Below are positions 9,742 through 20,761 of a DNA stretch of 33,286 bases, piece by piece. Position 1 is the first letter of the stretch. Every line of letters begins with the position of its first letter. Both the position numbers and the translations under genes were made by a program. The DNA is taken from assembly GCA_027604685.1 (NCBI GenBank), contig JADHYX010000239.1, positions 1 to 33,286 of the forward strand, written 5' to 3'. The stretch comes from Lobulomyces angularis (taxonomy: Eukaryota > Chytridiomycota > Chytridiomycetes > Lobulomycetales > Lobulomycetaceae). Under the pieces are notes generated by a model that ran no database searches, was not told the DNA's origin, and was given only the letters and a program-made list of their open reading frames with translations.

Positions 9742-11314
9742 ATGAAATTAACTAAAAGAAGCTTGTTGACTGATTTGATAGATTTTTTATTTCCTCCAGA
9801 GGAAGAAGAAGAACAGTTTGAAATTATCCATGTCACTACCATCCTCTTAATCGACACCTTTCCTAAAACTAACAAAGTTAGACCGTCTTTGCAAACCACT
9901 GAAATCCAACCTACTTCCATCAACAGCATTCAACTCAACAACAATTTGGAAGCAACCCAACTTCCTCAAGTCTCTGGAAGCAACCAAGGTTCACTGGGTG
10001 AAAACAACTTGAATGCTGATATAAACCCCCCCAGTGTTGCTCCCACTTCCAGCAACAATGCACCTTCTTCCCTCCCTGTAAATGCCAAGGATCGAAAGGA
10101 AACTGATGTAAATAAACTTTCCACCTTGACTGAAACCAATTTTGTAAAAAATACTGATACAATACACACTATACATCAAACAACTTTACCAAATATTTCC
10201 AATACCGACAATGGCGTATCAACCCAAAAAAATCAATCAAGTGCTGTAGTTAGCTCTTCAATCTTGATGTTTGTCATTCCCTTAATTTTGATCTTATCCG
10301 TAATGTTTATCTTGATCTTTTTACTCTTTAAACGACTTAGGCCAGTAAATAATAATAAAAAACGTTTCAACAGCTACAAAAAAAATTTCAACAGTTTTAA
10401 AAAAAAAAAACTCAACAACTTAAACACCAATCGACAAGGAGTTGGGTTGCTGGGTCAAGAAGATTTAGAAGAAAATAACCATGCTCATTTCGAGGAGGAG
10501 GATGGTGAAGACCATTATTCGAGTGATAGAGTTGTAACTTTGGGTACAATCTTTAGTAACAGTTCAAATTACAAACTGCAAAATAATAACATCAATGGAG
10601 TAAATAAAAAAAAAAAAGATGAAACAACGAACAAGATAATATCAAAAATTGATCAAGCTTTAATTAGTGAATTTGATGGTTTTAATAATATAAATAATAA
10701 TAGATCAAGCGATTTAATAAATAGTGAAAGCACTCTTTCAGATAAAGGTATTTAAGAAAAAAAATTAAAAAAAAAAATTAATTAAAAAAAAAGATTTAGA
10801 AATTAAAAACTTTTCCTTATCACCGATAACACCAAGTCGTATAAATAATAAAGTGTTGATAATCAAAAATAAAAAAAAAGAAGATGGTAGCTTTTTGTCA
10901 TTAAAAAGAAACAACGGAAATTACAATAGGGAATCATTTGATACGATTTTATCAAAGGGATGTGCAGACACTGTGCGAGAAAGTCCCAGTTTAAATAACA
11001 ATGAAGATGGATTGTTGAGATTGTCAGTAAACACCATTCATGATTATTCAAAAGAAGTAGAAAAAATTAAAAAAAATGAAGTTGATAAAAAAAAATTAAA
11101 TTTTCCCTCAAAGGAAGAAGTTTTTTGCTCGAGTTTAAGAAATGACCCATTTTCAGATAGTCCATTATCAGCATCAATGAGACAAGACGAGGTTTTTTTA
11201 TCAGTTATTAATAAAGATGAAGAAAGTTCAATTGAAAACGAATGTTCATCTTTGGGAACAGAATTCTCAAGTGAAATAGAAAAAGTAGAAGATCCTTTTA
11301 AAGAATATATATAA
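9742..11314 (+). CDS. single-pass membrane protein with Ser/Thr/Asn-rich ectodomain
   Basis: Two exons, 9742-10747 and 10800-11314, joined by a 52-bp GT...AG intron, give 506 aa. I start at the first in-frame ATG (MKLTKRSLL); an upstream TTG also in frame is unlikely in a eukaryote. Residues about 45-170 are rich in Ser, Thr, Asn and Pro with several N-x-S/T sites. Residues 174-196 (ILMFVIPLILILSVMFILIF) are one clear transmembrane helix followed by KRLR, a positive-inside stop. The cytoplasmic part (about 200-506) is long, Asn- and acid-rich and partly repetitive. This layout resembles mucin-like surface sensors or adhesins of fungi (Wsc/Mid2/Msb2 style), but I see no diagnostic domain. No signal peptide is visible before residue 45, so either the helix acts as signal anchor or an upstream exon was missed. 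Confidence 0.65.
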
Positions 11315-11640
11315 AATAGATTATAAATTATTTCAAAAAAATAAATTGAAGTTTTATGAATTAGATTTTTTATATATGAAGTAGAAATGTTTTTTTTTTT
11401 TTTTATTTTTTTTAAGGGGAAATAAAAAAAAAATTAAAAAAAGTAGTTATAAAAACTAAAAAAAAAAAATGGATTCTTCTCCATTTTTTTTTTTTTTGAA
11501 AGGTGAAATGTTTAAATCAAAAAAAAAAAAAATTAAAGCAAATTTTAAAAAATCAAAAAGTAAAAAAAAAAATGTAAAAATAGCATTAAATAAAAAAGTA
11601 AAAAGTTAAAAAAAAAAAAGAACAGTGGCTTTACATGTGA
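11315..11640. other. intergenic, with a weak Lys-rich micro-ORF
   Basis: A/T runs. A 46-codon ORF (11469-11609) starting MDSSPFFFFLKGEMFKSKKK is listed separately as a doubtful gene. Confidence 0.5.
11469..11609 (+). CDS. doubtful 46-aa Lys-rich ORF
   Basis: Open from ATG to TAA through several A and T homopolymers (for example KGEMFKSKKKKIKANFKKSK). The product would be almost entirely basic. Such ORFs arise by chance in A-rich DNA, so support is weak; the uninterrupted frame through five homopolymer runs is the only point in its favour. No family recognised. Confidence 0.2.
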   Translation: MDSSPFFFFLKGEMFKSKKKKIKANFKKSKSKKKNVKIALNKKVKS

Positions 11641-12385
11641 TAGTGTAATAGGGGCGAAAAATAGGGGTTTAAAGGGTTTTTCTAATTTAAAAAAAAAAAA
11701 CTAAGTGAAAATTTAAATTTTTAAGTTAAAAAAACTTAAAAAAAAATTAAAACAATCAAATTTTTTTTATTAAAAAATTATTTTTAAATTAAATTTTTTT
11801 TTTTTAATATAAATCAGTTTTTAACAATTATTTTTTGATAAAATAAATGTTTTGGTGTGATATGATAGTATTTTAAGTGTTTTATTTTTATAAAATTCTA
11901 ATTCCAAAGTATTAGTTAGGACTATTATATTTCAATATATAAATACAACTTTAGTTGGTGAATATTGGGCGGATAAATAATATCTAAATAGTTTTATTGT
12001 TTAGGATATTAAGGAAAACTTGCCTTAAACTTTTGTTAAAACATCGTTAGTAACCATTTTTTTGTTTATTGTTAATCAAATCCTGTTACAGTTACTCCAA
12101 AGCTAAAAACTGCGGTTTATAATTAACTAGTTAGAAGTAGGTTACGTTATTCTAGTAGTGTAGGTCGCAGTTTACAGTTACAGTGTATGTGACTGGTTAA
12201 AATTAGTCACCTCTAGCCCTCTAACTGTACATCTATTTTACCTCTAGTAATAGTTGCGGTTATTAGAGGTTATTAGTGGCCCCTTAGGCTTTGTCTCATT
12301 TTTTATTCATTTTTCCTGTCAAATTAATTGTCCCTCTTTTTCTTTTCTTTGGAATTAGAAATTTTATACGAAAAAATTGTAAACA
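11640..12385. other. non-coding segment of higher complexity; possible structured RNA
   Basis: This stretch differs from its A/T-run flanks. It has G-rich pieces (AGGGGCGAAAAATAGGGG at about 11649-11667) and, from about 11900 to 12300, mixed sequence with no useful ORF in any frame. Local inverted repeats are visible: GTGACT/AGTCAC at about 12188-12210, and CCTCTAGTAA/TTATTAGAGG at about 12241-12269 with one mismatch. I could not match it to U-RNAs, RNase P, SRP or telomerase RNA. It may be a structured RNA, a relic, or a long 5' region of the next gene. Confidence 0.3.
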
Positions 12386-12496
12386 ATGCCCAAAAATCTC
12401 CTATATCAATCTTTCAAGTTTTGTGTTAATTTCTTTTTGTTAAAAATAATAATAATAATAATAGATTCATCTCTTTTTTTTTTTTTTTTCACTTTT

Positions 12497-12506
12497 NNNN
12501 NNNNNN
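12497..12506. other. assembly gap (10 N)
   Basis: Ten N flanked by a T run on the left and A runs on the right; the true length is unknown. Features on either side may not be contiguous. Confidence 0.99.
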
Positions 12507-12575
12507 AAAATAAAAAAAAAATAAAATTTAAAAAAGAATTTAAATTTTTAATAAAAATAAAAATTAAAAAATAAT

Positions 12576-13235
12576 ATGATTCAAAGTAAATTGTATAAAC
12601 CTACAAATACAAAGGAATTGGATGAATTAAAAACTCAACTTTTAACTGCTTTTATTGAACAAAAAAATAATCCAAACTCTAATAACAATCCTAATCCTAC
12701 AAAAAAATTAAACTATTTGAAGTTAATTTCCTCTCCAAAACTAAACCAAGATCCTCTACCTAAATTTTTACCATCAAACTATTCCACCCCTGATTCCAGT
12801 CTAAATTCAACTGACGCAAACACCTTAAACAGTTCTCACAATCTTTTTTTTAATCAAAATGATATACTACTCTCTTCTCCTTCCTCTTACAACACTTTAA
12901 CACAACCCTTACCTTCAAGTTTTTCTTCAGCTGATCCTGAGTTTAACAAATCTTTAAAAAAAAAAAATACTCAAAAAAAAAATAAAAAAGATAATTTTTT
13001 AGTCAACCAATCTATTATTTCAGATTTAACTACTCAAATAAAAAAAAATAATCTTGATAGTAACAATTTACAAAATAAACACTCCTTACCTCAAACTCCA
13101 CTAATTGCCAGTAACCATATATCAACAAACGATCAACCTCTTCCTCCTGTTAGAAACTCTAGATATCTAATTGAACCTTGCTGGCATCATGTTGACAAAA
13201 ACGCTAAATTTATGAAAGATGTTGCTTTTTATTAA
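12576..13235 (+). CDS. unrecognised 219-aa Ser/Asn/Pro-rich protein
   Basis: A continuous ORF beginning MIQSKLYKPTNTKELDELKT, 70 bases after the assembly gap. In-frame TAA codons lie just upstream, so this ATG is a reasonable start. Most of the protein is low complexity (runs of Asn, Ser, Pro and Lys), consistent with a disordered regulatory protein. The ends look conserved: residues 1-30 are helical (KELDELKTQLLTAFIEQKN), and the C-terminus RNSRYLIEPCWHHVDKNAKF then MKDVAFY has Trp, Cys and His in a compact motif. I do not recognise either. The C-terminal motif could bind a partner or metal (inference). Confidence 0.55.
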   Translation: MIQSKLYKPTNTKELDELKTQLLTAFIEQKNNPNSNNNPNPTKKLNYLKLISSPKLNQDPLPKFLPSNYSTPDSSLNSTDANTLNSSHNLFFNQNDILLSSPSSYNTLTQPLPSSFSSADPEFNKSLKKKNTQKKNKKDNFLVNQSIISDLTTQIKKNNLDSNNLQNKHSLPQTPLIASNHISTNDQPLPPVRNSRYLIEPCWHHVDKNAKFMKDVAFY

Positions 13236-13587
13236 ACTTTTTTTTTAATTATTTTTAATTATTTTTTTTTTTTAATATATATTTAAAATAGATAGATTTA
13301 AAATAAAAAATAAAATAAAATTAAAGAAAAAAAGATGAATTTAATCCTTTTTTTTTCAATAAAAAAAATCCAACAACTAGGGTTTTTGAAAAATAGGGTT
13401 TTTTTTTTTTTTATAAATTAAAAAAAAAAATTTATTAAACTTTTTTTTTATTTTTATTTTTTTTGAGGTTTTTTGCTAAAAAAAAAAGCAGTGAAACTGT
13501 GGCAAAAAAATTCTATATTTTTTTATTTTTTACAAAAGAAAAATAAATCTTTAACTTTAACTAACCAAAAAAAAATAAGAAAGAAGA
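13236..13587. other. intergenic, low complexity
   Basis: A/T runs and nothing recognisable between two + strand ORFs. Confidence 0.5.
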
Positions 13588-13809
13588 ATGGAAGAAAATA
13601 AAAGAAAGGAAAAAAGAAGAGATAATGCAATTACTTCAACAAAGGAACCACAAAAACAAGCGTTGCAAAGAAAAAAAAATAATTTTATACAACAAAGAGT
13701 TCAAAATTTTATAAATTTTTATCAAAAAAACAAGTTTTTGTTGAGATTAATCTTTTTTTGGTTTTGTTGGAATTACTGGAGAGGAAATTTTAGTAATGAA
13801 TTTTTTTAA
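13588..13809 (+). CDS. possible 73-aa basic, tail-anchored-like protein
   Basis: The ORF starts MEENKRKEKRRDNAITSTKE. The first 45 residues are charged and Gln/Asn-rich (QKQALQRKKNNFIQQRVQNF), and a short hydrophobic aromatic segment follows (FLLRLIFFWFCWNYW, about residues 50-64) near the C-terminus. This is the layout of small tail-anchored endomembrane or mitochondrial proteins. The family is not recognised and the hydrophobic segment is short for a membrane span. Composition is less monotonous than chance AT-rich ORFs, but confidence is modest. Confidence 0.4.
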   Translation: MEENKRKEKRRDNAITSTKEPQKQALQRKKNNFIQQRVQNFINFYQKNKFLLRLIFFWFCWNYWRGNFSNEFF

Positions 13810-14203
13810 TAAAAAAAAAAAATGTAAAGCATTAATTAAATTTAAAATAAAATAAAGTATAATAATAATAAAAAATATATTTTTTTTATTTTTATTATTT
13901 TTTTTTTTGTTATTAGAGTATTTGTAGTTAATCATAGTGTAAAAAAAAAAAATTAATAATTAAAAAAATTAAATTGAATTAAATAAATTTAACTTTTTTT
14001 TTTTTTTTAAACTTCATAATATTTTTTTTTTTTAATTTAATTTTTAAAATATTTTAATTTTATAATATTTTTTGTTGATAAATTACAAGTTACAAGTACT
14101 TAATTGAAAAAAAAAAATAAAAAGATGGAATATTTAATTCAAAAATAAATTTTCAAAAAAAAAAAAACTACTTAAAAATGAAAACTAAAATTTGTAAATC
14201 TAT
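13810..14203. other. intergenic, convergent 3' ends
   Basis: About 390 bp of A/T runs between the + strand small ORF and the stop codon of the minus-strand dynactin gene. Nothing recognisable is seen. Confidence 0.5.
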
Positions 14204-17200
14204 TTAGTTAGCAAAGATTCCATGGAAGTTAGCAAATTCTCTAATTGAAGTAAAAGTGAAGCTATTGTTTTTTTCTTCATGAGCACCTCCGCCAATATCG
14301 TCTTTTGAGACCTTAATTCTTCCTATTAAAATGGGCTCTTCAAATTTGGCAACTTTAATATCGTTTTGTTTCTTTTCATTGGAGAATTTTGATCCTTGCG
14401 TATAGTTTGACCATCCAAATACAATTTGCTGATTTCCTATTTCTCTGATTTTTTCTTTGCCTTCCTTCACCTTAGCTTCCAATTTTTCGAATTCAGATTT
14501 TTGTGCCAATATTTGCAAGGAAAGATCATTTTTATTACTCTTCCATCCTTTAGAACTCACAGGAACTTTAGTCAAGTCAACTACAGATTGACTAGCCAAC
14601 TGCTGGTGAATCTGTCGGTTTAAAAGTTTAACTTCATTTTGAGTTCTAATAATAGAATTTTCATGTTCAGGCTCCATTAATTTCACAGCTGCTTTATGGG
14701 CTTTTCGCATCAATGGATCAGAAATATCCTGAAAAAAAATAATTTAAAATAAACCGTTTTACAAAAAATACAAATAGTTCCAAGGAAGAATTTAGTAATT
14801 TAGCACTTTTCAATCTAGAATTTTCAGCCCTCAGATATTTCAAAACGGCTCGCAGATTGAATAGCTAAAAAAAATTTATATAACAAATTTCAAAATTACA
14901 GATTGATACATACCTGTTTACTAACATCTACATTAGCTTCAGAGCTATCACCAATGTAACTATCATCTTGCAACAAGGACTCTTTTGTTATGGTAGCTGT
15001 TGGAGGGTTTAAATCTAGTTGCTTACTTTTACTTTCAAGTATTTTATTTTGGTTTTTTAAATTGTGATTTTCTTTTTCTAATAATTCAATGTCTGCACTC
15101 ATATTTTCAATTGCTTCCGTAAAAGTTTTTTCTTGTTGTTTACTTTTTTGTAGCTCTTCCCTAAGTTCGGAGATGTTACCTATCTGTTTTTCTCCATTCA
15201 TCATTCTCTTTTCTAAAAGTTCCAGCCGTAAAGCTGTATCCTCTCGAGATTGATCCTTATAGAGAAGTAGATAATAAAAAAATTGAAAAAAAATTGCCTA
15301 AAAACCTTGATTTTCATTTCTTTTATCAATAGATTAATTTCTTCAGTTAAGGTGCGGACAGAATTTTGCATTTCTGTGTTAAGAATATAATCAGCCTTGA
15401 CATGTTCAGAACGAATTAACCATGGATAGGGTGGCTTGTCGGCAACTAAAAATGTGAATTTTTTATTTTAAAAAAGAATATATCCAGAAAAACTAGTACG
15501 TATTTCAAATTTTTTCTCATCGCTACTTTCTACGATGTTGTGAAGTAAATTTTCTGTAAGTGAACTATTTTCTAATAGCCTTTCACCACAAAAAGTTTCC
15601 TTGGTACCCCATGTCTCTTCAGAAAATTTAGCGCAAATCTCAATAAGGGCTTCTAACTCATCAATATTTAACGGATCTTGTTCCAAGAAAGATTTTACTC
15701 CGGTATTTACCTTAACAATGTAATCGTTGAATTTAACCGTAGAATTCAAAGCATCCAAAAGTTTGCAATTCACAATAGGAGAAAAAATTTTGTTTTCTTC
15801 CTCTGCATCTATCAGCATTTTTGACAGCTTACTAAAAAATTTAAAAGAGGTAAAAAATTTTCTTTATAATTTACTTCGCATTGGTTTTAATGCCGGCGCT
15901 TTTTAATAATATATTTTTTATTGCTGACAAAAACTCTTTGCCGCAACCATAGCCGATATCATCTTCAGATTCTTCCTAAAATAAAAAAAAAAAAAAAAAT
16001 CCAATTCTAGTAGCAAAAATATTATATTACATACCAAAACCTCATAAAAACCTTTATCCCAATATAATCCAGCGTCAACTGACTTCTCAAAAAAAAATTC
16101 TAATCTATTTAATTCAGATACAAATCTGTCGATATTCACAAATATAACTTCCAGTAATGATATTGAAACTGCTCTATTTTGTGACTGTACCATTTGTACA
16201 GTGGTATCAGTTGGTATAGGTGAGTGTTGATACTCAGTTGCTCCAGCAATATTACTAGGTATTGCTACTTGGTGTTTAACTAAATGGTTTTGCGCTACAA
16301 TTTCGAGAACAGTAGTAATTCTAAAAAAAAATGAAGTGAGAATTTTAAATGTTGAAAAATACGTCTGCAGTTCTTCAATTGCAATTTGAAATAACATTTC
16401 ATTTGTTACGATCATGTTTACAACAGAATCTAACCTAATATTACAAATTAAAAAGTAAACATTCACTGTTTGATACCTTTTTTCTAATGCAATAACTTCT
16501 TTGTATACTTGCTGCATTCGCAAAAAGGAGTCAACATCACAAACATTAATATAAAAAAAGAATTTTCTAGCGGCTCCTGTAACTGCCACCAGATATTGAG
16601 AAACCTATATTAATTTTAGGAAAACTACAGTGTGTGGAAAAAAAAAAACCTCAAAATACGACCAACTGTTTATTTCCCGTAATCTACCTTGCCTCTCATG
16701 ATCATTTACAATTTCTTCAATTCTATTTTTACAAAGTTGTGCCTTGAACAAAATTCTTTCAAAAAACAATAAGCAAAGAATTGAATCATTTTCACTTGTA
16801 AAAAAAGTGTCAGGTAAATAAGGCTAAAAACAAAAAAAAAACTTAAATAAAACTAAAATTTCGTGATAATTGCCTTCAAAATCATAAGCTGTTTCTCTGC
16901 TTGATCTACCTCCAATTTCTTTAATTCCAGTTCAACCTCTTTTCCTTTAATTTTCGCAGTAACGGTATTTAACTGCATATTTAGCGACAAAATAACTTGT
17001 TGTGGGTTCCTTAACTTTTCTTCCTCCAGAACATTTTTCTTATTTTTTTTTCCACCCCGTTTCTTTGCATTTTGGTTTTCTTCCACTACAAAATCCAATT
17101 CTTTAGCAGATATAGGTTTACTAAACTTTGCAAGGTCACTAGAAAGGAATAAAATTTAATATTGGAAAAATGCGTACTTTCGCAGATTATTAACCAAGTC

Positions 17201-19682
17201 TCTAAATTGTTTAATGGTTCTTTCGTAGTCCACCAAAACCTCCTCTTGAGACTTAAATTTCTCGCTAAATTCTGCTAAATAAGTATTTTTTAAATCAATT
17301 TCGGCTTCAAGTTGCTTTTCTGTTTCTATATGGTTAAGTTCAAGTTCGTCATTTAATTCTTTGATAGTTTCTAAGTCCTCCACAGCAGCCTTTAATTCTT
17401 CCAATTTCTAAAATAACATTTAAAAGATATATAAAAATGGGCGAACTCTAATACGAATATACCTCATTAAGATATAAATTATTTTCGGAGAGTTGTTCAA
17501 CCATTTCTGATGCACCTAAAGCATCATCCAGTGACAATTTCATTTCTTCTACTTGTTTTTCTGCTCGCTCTAAATCTACTATCAATCTTTCATTTTGCAC
17601 TGTGGTAGAAATTACATAAGCTTTACAAAAATTTTACATTACCTTTTAATTCTATAGCAGGTGCCACCTCACTAGTTAATAATTCAATCTTCAACTTTAA
17701 TTCCTCTTCCTCTTGTATTGTAATTTCACGCAGCATCATTAACGCATCCTTTAATCTACTATTTTGCTTTTCCAACTGAATTAGTGCCCCATTTGATGTT
17801 TCGACATTTCCATCATCAATATTTTCAGAATTCAGTTCTAAAGACTTAAATACTTAAAATTTTGTGCCATTTACCTTTTTCTTGTTTCAATATTTCTACA
17901 CTTAATTCCATCTCTTCAAGCTTGTATCTAACTTCTTCTAACTCTGCCTCTAAAGCATCTGCTCTTTCTTCAGCCACTTCTCTATCTAGCGCGGCCATTT
18001 CCAAAATATCATTAGTTTCAGACATCTGCGCATCAATTATTCGATTTTTTACTTGAGCTTCTTTCAGTTGGTTTTGCACATCTTTTAATTCGTTTTGCAC
18101 CAAATTAAATTTTTCATTCAATTTTGTCTTAATTAAAATTGTCTGTTCCAATTCCTGCTTTAATTGTTCCATATCTTTTAACAGTAGTTTATCTTGCTCT
18201 CTTTTAGATTCTAAAATTTTGTATTTAATTTTTAAATCCTCGTATTCTTTTAGAGGAACTCCCTGTAAAGAGTATTTATATATTTTTTTGTTATATAATT
18301 ATTTAAAACTTCAAAAATACTTTTATTGGTAAAATATCGGAAGCGGTCTCTCTAACCTTAGGTACCTCTGCATTTTCCAGTGGGACGACACTCGCAGCAG
18401 AAGGTAACGGGGTTTCTTTAAAAACGACAGATGGTGGATACTTGCTTTCCAGTAATGTAGTTTTCTTGTTTTTCTCTTCCAATTGAACAGAGGCTGCCGT
18501 CGCAGATGAATTAATGTTTGAAGCAAAGTTGATTTCAGATATTTCTTGCGCTGGTGTGTTTGCTGGGGTAGCTAAACTTTTACTCTCATCAAAATCCGCT
18601 TCTAAAATTCCTGGTTCACTAATAACTGAATTACCTTTCAGACTTAATCGATGATCATTTTCAATAATAGCCACTGAAATTGAGAGGAGTTATTAAAAAC
18701 TTAGTAGTAACAGAGCTGGCAACTTACAAATTTCCTCCTGTGCTTTATTTTCTGAAACAGAGTCCAACTGAACAACGTTTATTGGGCTTTCCAATTCCAT
18801 CCTATCCACTTCAACTTCTTCAATAGAGACAACATTCAAGGTATTGGCGAGCCCTGAGGATGGAGATGGAAGGGGAGAAGCAGATATAGGCGATATCTGC
18901 TCAGGAGAACTTCTAATTTAAAATTAAATATTTACCGGTCATAGATATAATTACACTGGCGATGAAACTTTAGCCTTTAAATTTTTCACTGAAGATAATC
19001 TTGCTGTAGATTTCATATCAGTTGATCCAGGTGTTACTGCAGTATTTGACTGCCTAAAAAAATTCTTTGTAAAAACCATATTTCAAAATTTACCTAGATA
19101 TTATTTTTTTAGTTGTTTGGTTCTTATTAACATTTGAAGATGGTGCCTTTGTGGCTGTAGGCTTTGGAGTAGAAGTAGTGGGTTTTGAAGAGGACGATGA
19201 TAATCGAGATGATGGTCGCTTTATGTCGGGTCTGGAGGGAGAAGATCTTCCAGAATTTGTGGAAGTAGGGCTATCAGACCTTGAAGTAACAACTTCTGAT
19301 TTTAACTGACTATGGCGAACCTAAAAAGTATGAACTTAGACTAATTGTCGGATGATGCATAAGTTCATACAAACATTCCAAACAGTGGTTCACAAGTAAA
19401 ATACCTCTCTCCTTTAACAGATCCTAAATATCGGTTGAAAAAAAATAATTAATTATCAAAAAAAATTTTTATTTTTAAAATTTAAAGTCTCCTTAATATA
19501 CAACACAAGCTGAAGAAAGTGGAAAGTGTAGTTTAATTTCACTCCTCACTGTTACCATCGTTTTTTCCATTTGGACTGTCTAACTCCACGCCAACCCAAA
19601 TTCCAGTTTGAAAGCTAGTTTCCCCAACAAATCTAATAACGCCATTTACACCGTTGACACTAACTCTTTGACCAACTGACAT
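14204..19682 (-). CDS. DCTN1: dynactin subunit 1 (p150Glued), 21 exons
   Basis: The large microtubule- and dynein-binding subunit of dynactin. Exons (minus): 19682-19556, 19423-19371, 19320-19094, 19053-18955, 18912-18728, 18673-18321, 18262-17875, 17837-17643, 17599-17463, 17407-17178, 17138-16874, 16823-16650, 16604-16477, 16434-16363, 16320-16035, 15975-15875, 15831-15500, 15445-15306, 15255-14914, 14864-14772 and 14728-14204. The sum is 1484 codons (1483 aa) and all phases agree. Residues 1-60 are a CAP-Gly domain: [20 protein letters not shown], then [20 protein letters not shown] (GKNDG is the tubulin/EB-binding signature). Residues 61-230 are Ser/Pro/Lys-rich, as in the p150 basic region. 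Coiled coil 1 (about 349-690) contains [33 protein letters not shown] and [19 protein letters not shown], close to animal p150 motifs. KPYLPDTFF (about 753) begins the conserved globular part, and a second coiled coil covers about 1130-1300. Introns are 37-59 bp except the first (132 bp). Intron 11 (16873-16824) appears to be GC-AG. Confidence 0.93.
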
Positions 19683-20443
19683 TCTGAAGTTTAAATTAAG
19701 CTGGGTAAAGAAGGAGTTTATTTTTATCTTACAAATTAAATCAGTAGTGTTTAGGAAACCTAACAGTTATAGTTTTACTAACTCAGGGAATATCAGATCG
19801 AAACGTAGTTTGGTGTTATGAAAAAATTGTAATTTCAAAAAACCCTCATGGTGTTAGAAGCCTCAAGTTAAAAAAGAATAAAAAAACTGTGTTGTTGTTT
19901 TGATTGTTTCTACTAAATATTGCGAATCATAAGTTTTTTGTAGTCACAAATGCGTTATTCATTATCAAGCATTTTGAGCTCAAAGTTAGATCTACTTCTT
20001 TTAATAAATTCTTCAGTTTACTTAAGTTTAAGTTTTAAACAAAGTTTTCAGTCATATAGAAATAAAATATATTCCTAACTCAAATTTACTCTAAAAAACA
20101 GGAACCACAACCATTTACAACCAACTACCAACATTAAGCAGAAAAGTTACTAGAAATGGAAAATTTACTCACTTTCATGGTATATTAAATATGTTTGGCG
20201 AAGATAATGGAAATAATGGAATAAAAGATCGGCTGAATTGGGCAGAAAGGGGTCAAACTTATAATTAAGTTATAACCAGTTGAAGAATAAAAACTGAAAA
20301 TGAACAACTTGTTGAAGTTCAGCCAAAGTCAAGCAATCGCATCTGTATATATGTCCAATTGTTTAAGATATTCCTCTTTATTTCAATTGGCTCTCAAACA
20401 TTGAAAAATAATCATTTCTTCAACAGTTGGAATAAATTTTCAA
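19683..20443. other. unexplained intergenic interval with open segments on both strands
   Basis: About 760 bp upstream of dynactin, lacking the long homopolymers typical of spacers here. Coding-like open stretches occur on + (for example 20104-20268, ending NNGIKDRLNWAERGQTYN-stop, and about 19787-19880) and in other frames on minus, none closing into a convincing gene. A TACTAAC-CAG branch/acceptor-like site is at about 19775-19786 on +. It may be another relic gene. The dynactin promoter must also lie here. Confidence 0.35.
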
Positions 20444-20761
20444 CTACACAGTATAAAAATTTTTTCTTCTTTCTTTCCTTTTTTCACTCAACCCTTTAAT
20501 TGGATAATCAATCAATATATGAACCGCCGTATCACTCCGAGCATGAACAGTGTCATCAAATAACATATCATCAATTTCTTTTTTCCTACTATCTGCGGCT
20601 AGAATTACCGATGTTAAAATGTATTGTTGTTTTTTACTAAATATATTTCCCAGCTATTTTAAGTTATAAGTTATAAACCAATTATTAGCTAGTTAAAAAT
20701 AAAACTAAATTTCAATTTAACACTGCTGACAATTTTAACTTTACAGTAAAAAAACGTTCAT
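20444..20761 (-). CDS. hidden small gene, about 69 aa, two exons (unrecognised)
   Basis: A 64-codon open exon at 20636-20444 lacks its own ATG but reads like real protein: KKQQYILTSVILAADSRKKE, then IDDMLFDDTVHARSDTAVHI, then LIDYPIKGLSEKRKERR, ending YTV-stop. It is preceded by a good acceptor (ATATTTAG). The best fitting first exon is 20761-20745 (ATG AAC GTT TTT TTA CT, then a GTAAAG donor), a 108-bp intron and a phase match, giving MNVFLLKKQQY. An alternative first exon at about 20841, giving MCKSQFVLNF, is possible. The family is not recognised. Charge pattern and lack of low complexity argue that the second exon is genuine; the first exon is an inference. Confidence 0.45.

Noticed and set aside
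9729..10179. Four minus-strand ORFs opposite the membrane-protein gene
   Set aside because: They are antisense shadows of the Ser/Thr-rich coding region; composition follows the + strand frame and no splice or start logic supports them.
12386..12574. 62-aa + strand ORF spanning the run of N
   Set aside because: Its frame crosses unknown sequence and consists mostly of homopolymer translation.
20269..20480. + strand open stretch (ENEQLVEVQPKSSNRICIYV and onward)
   Set aside because: No start, two in-frame stops just before it, and it overlaps the better-supported minus-strand exon at 20444-20636.
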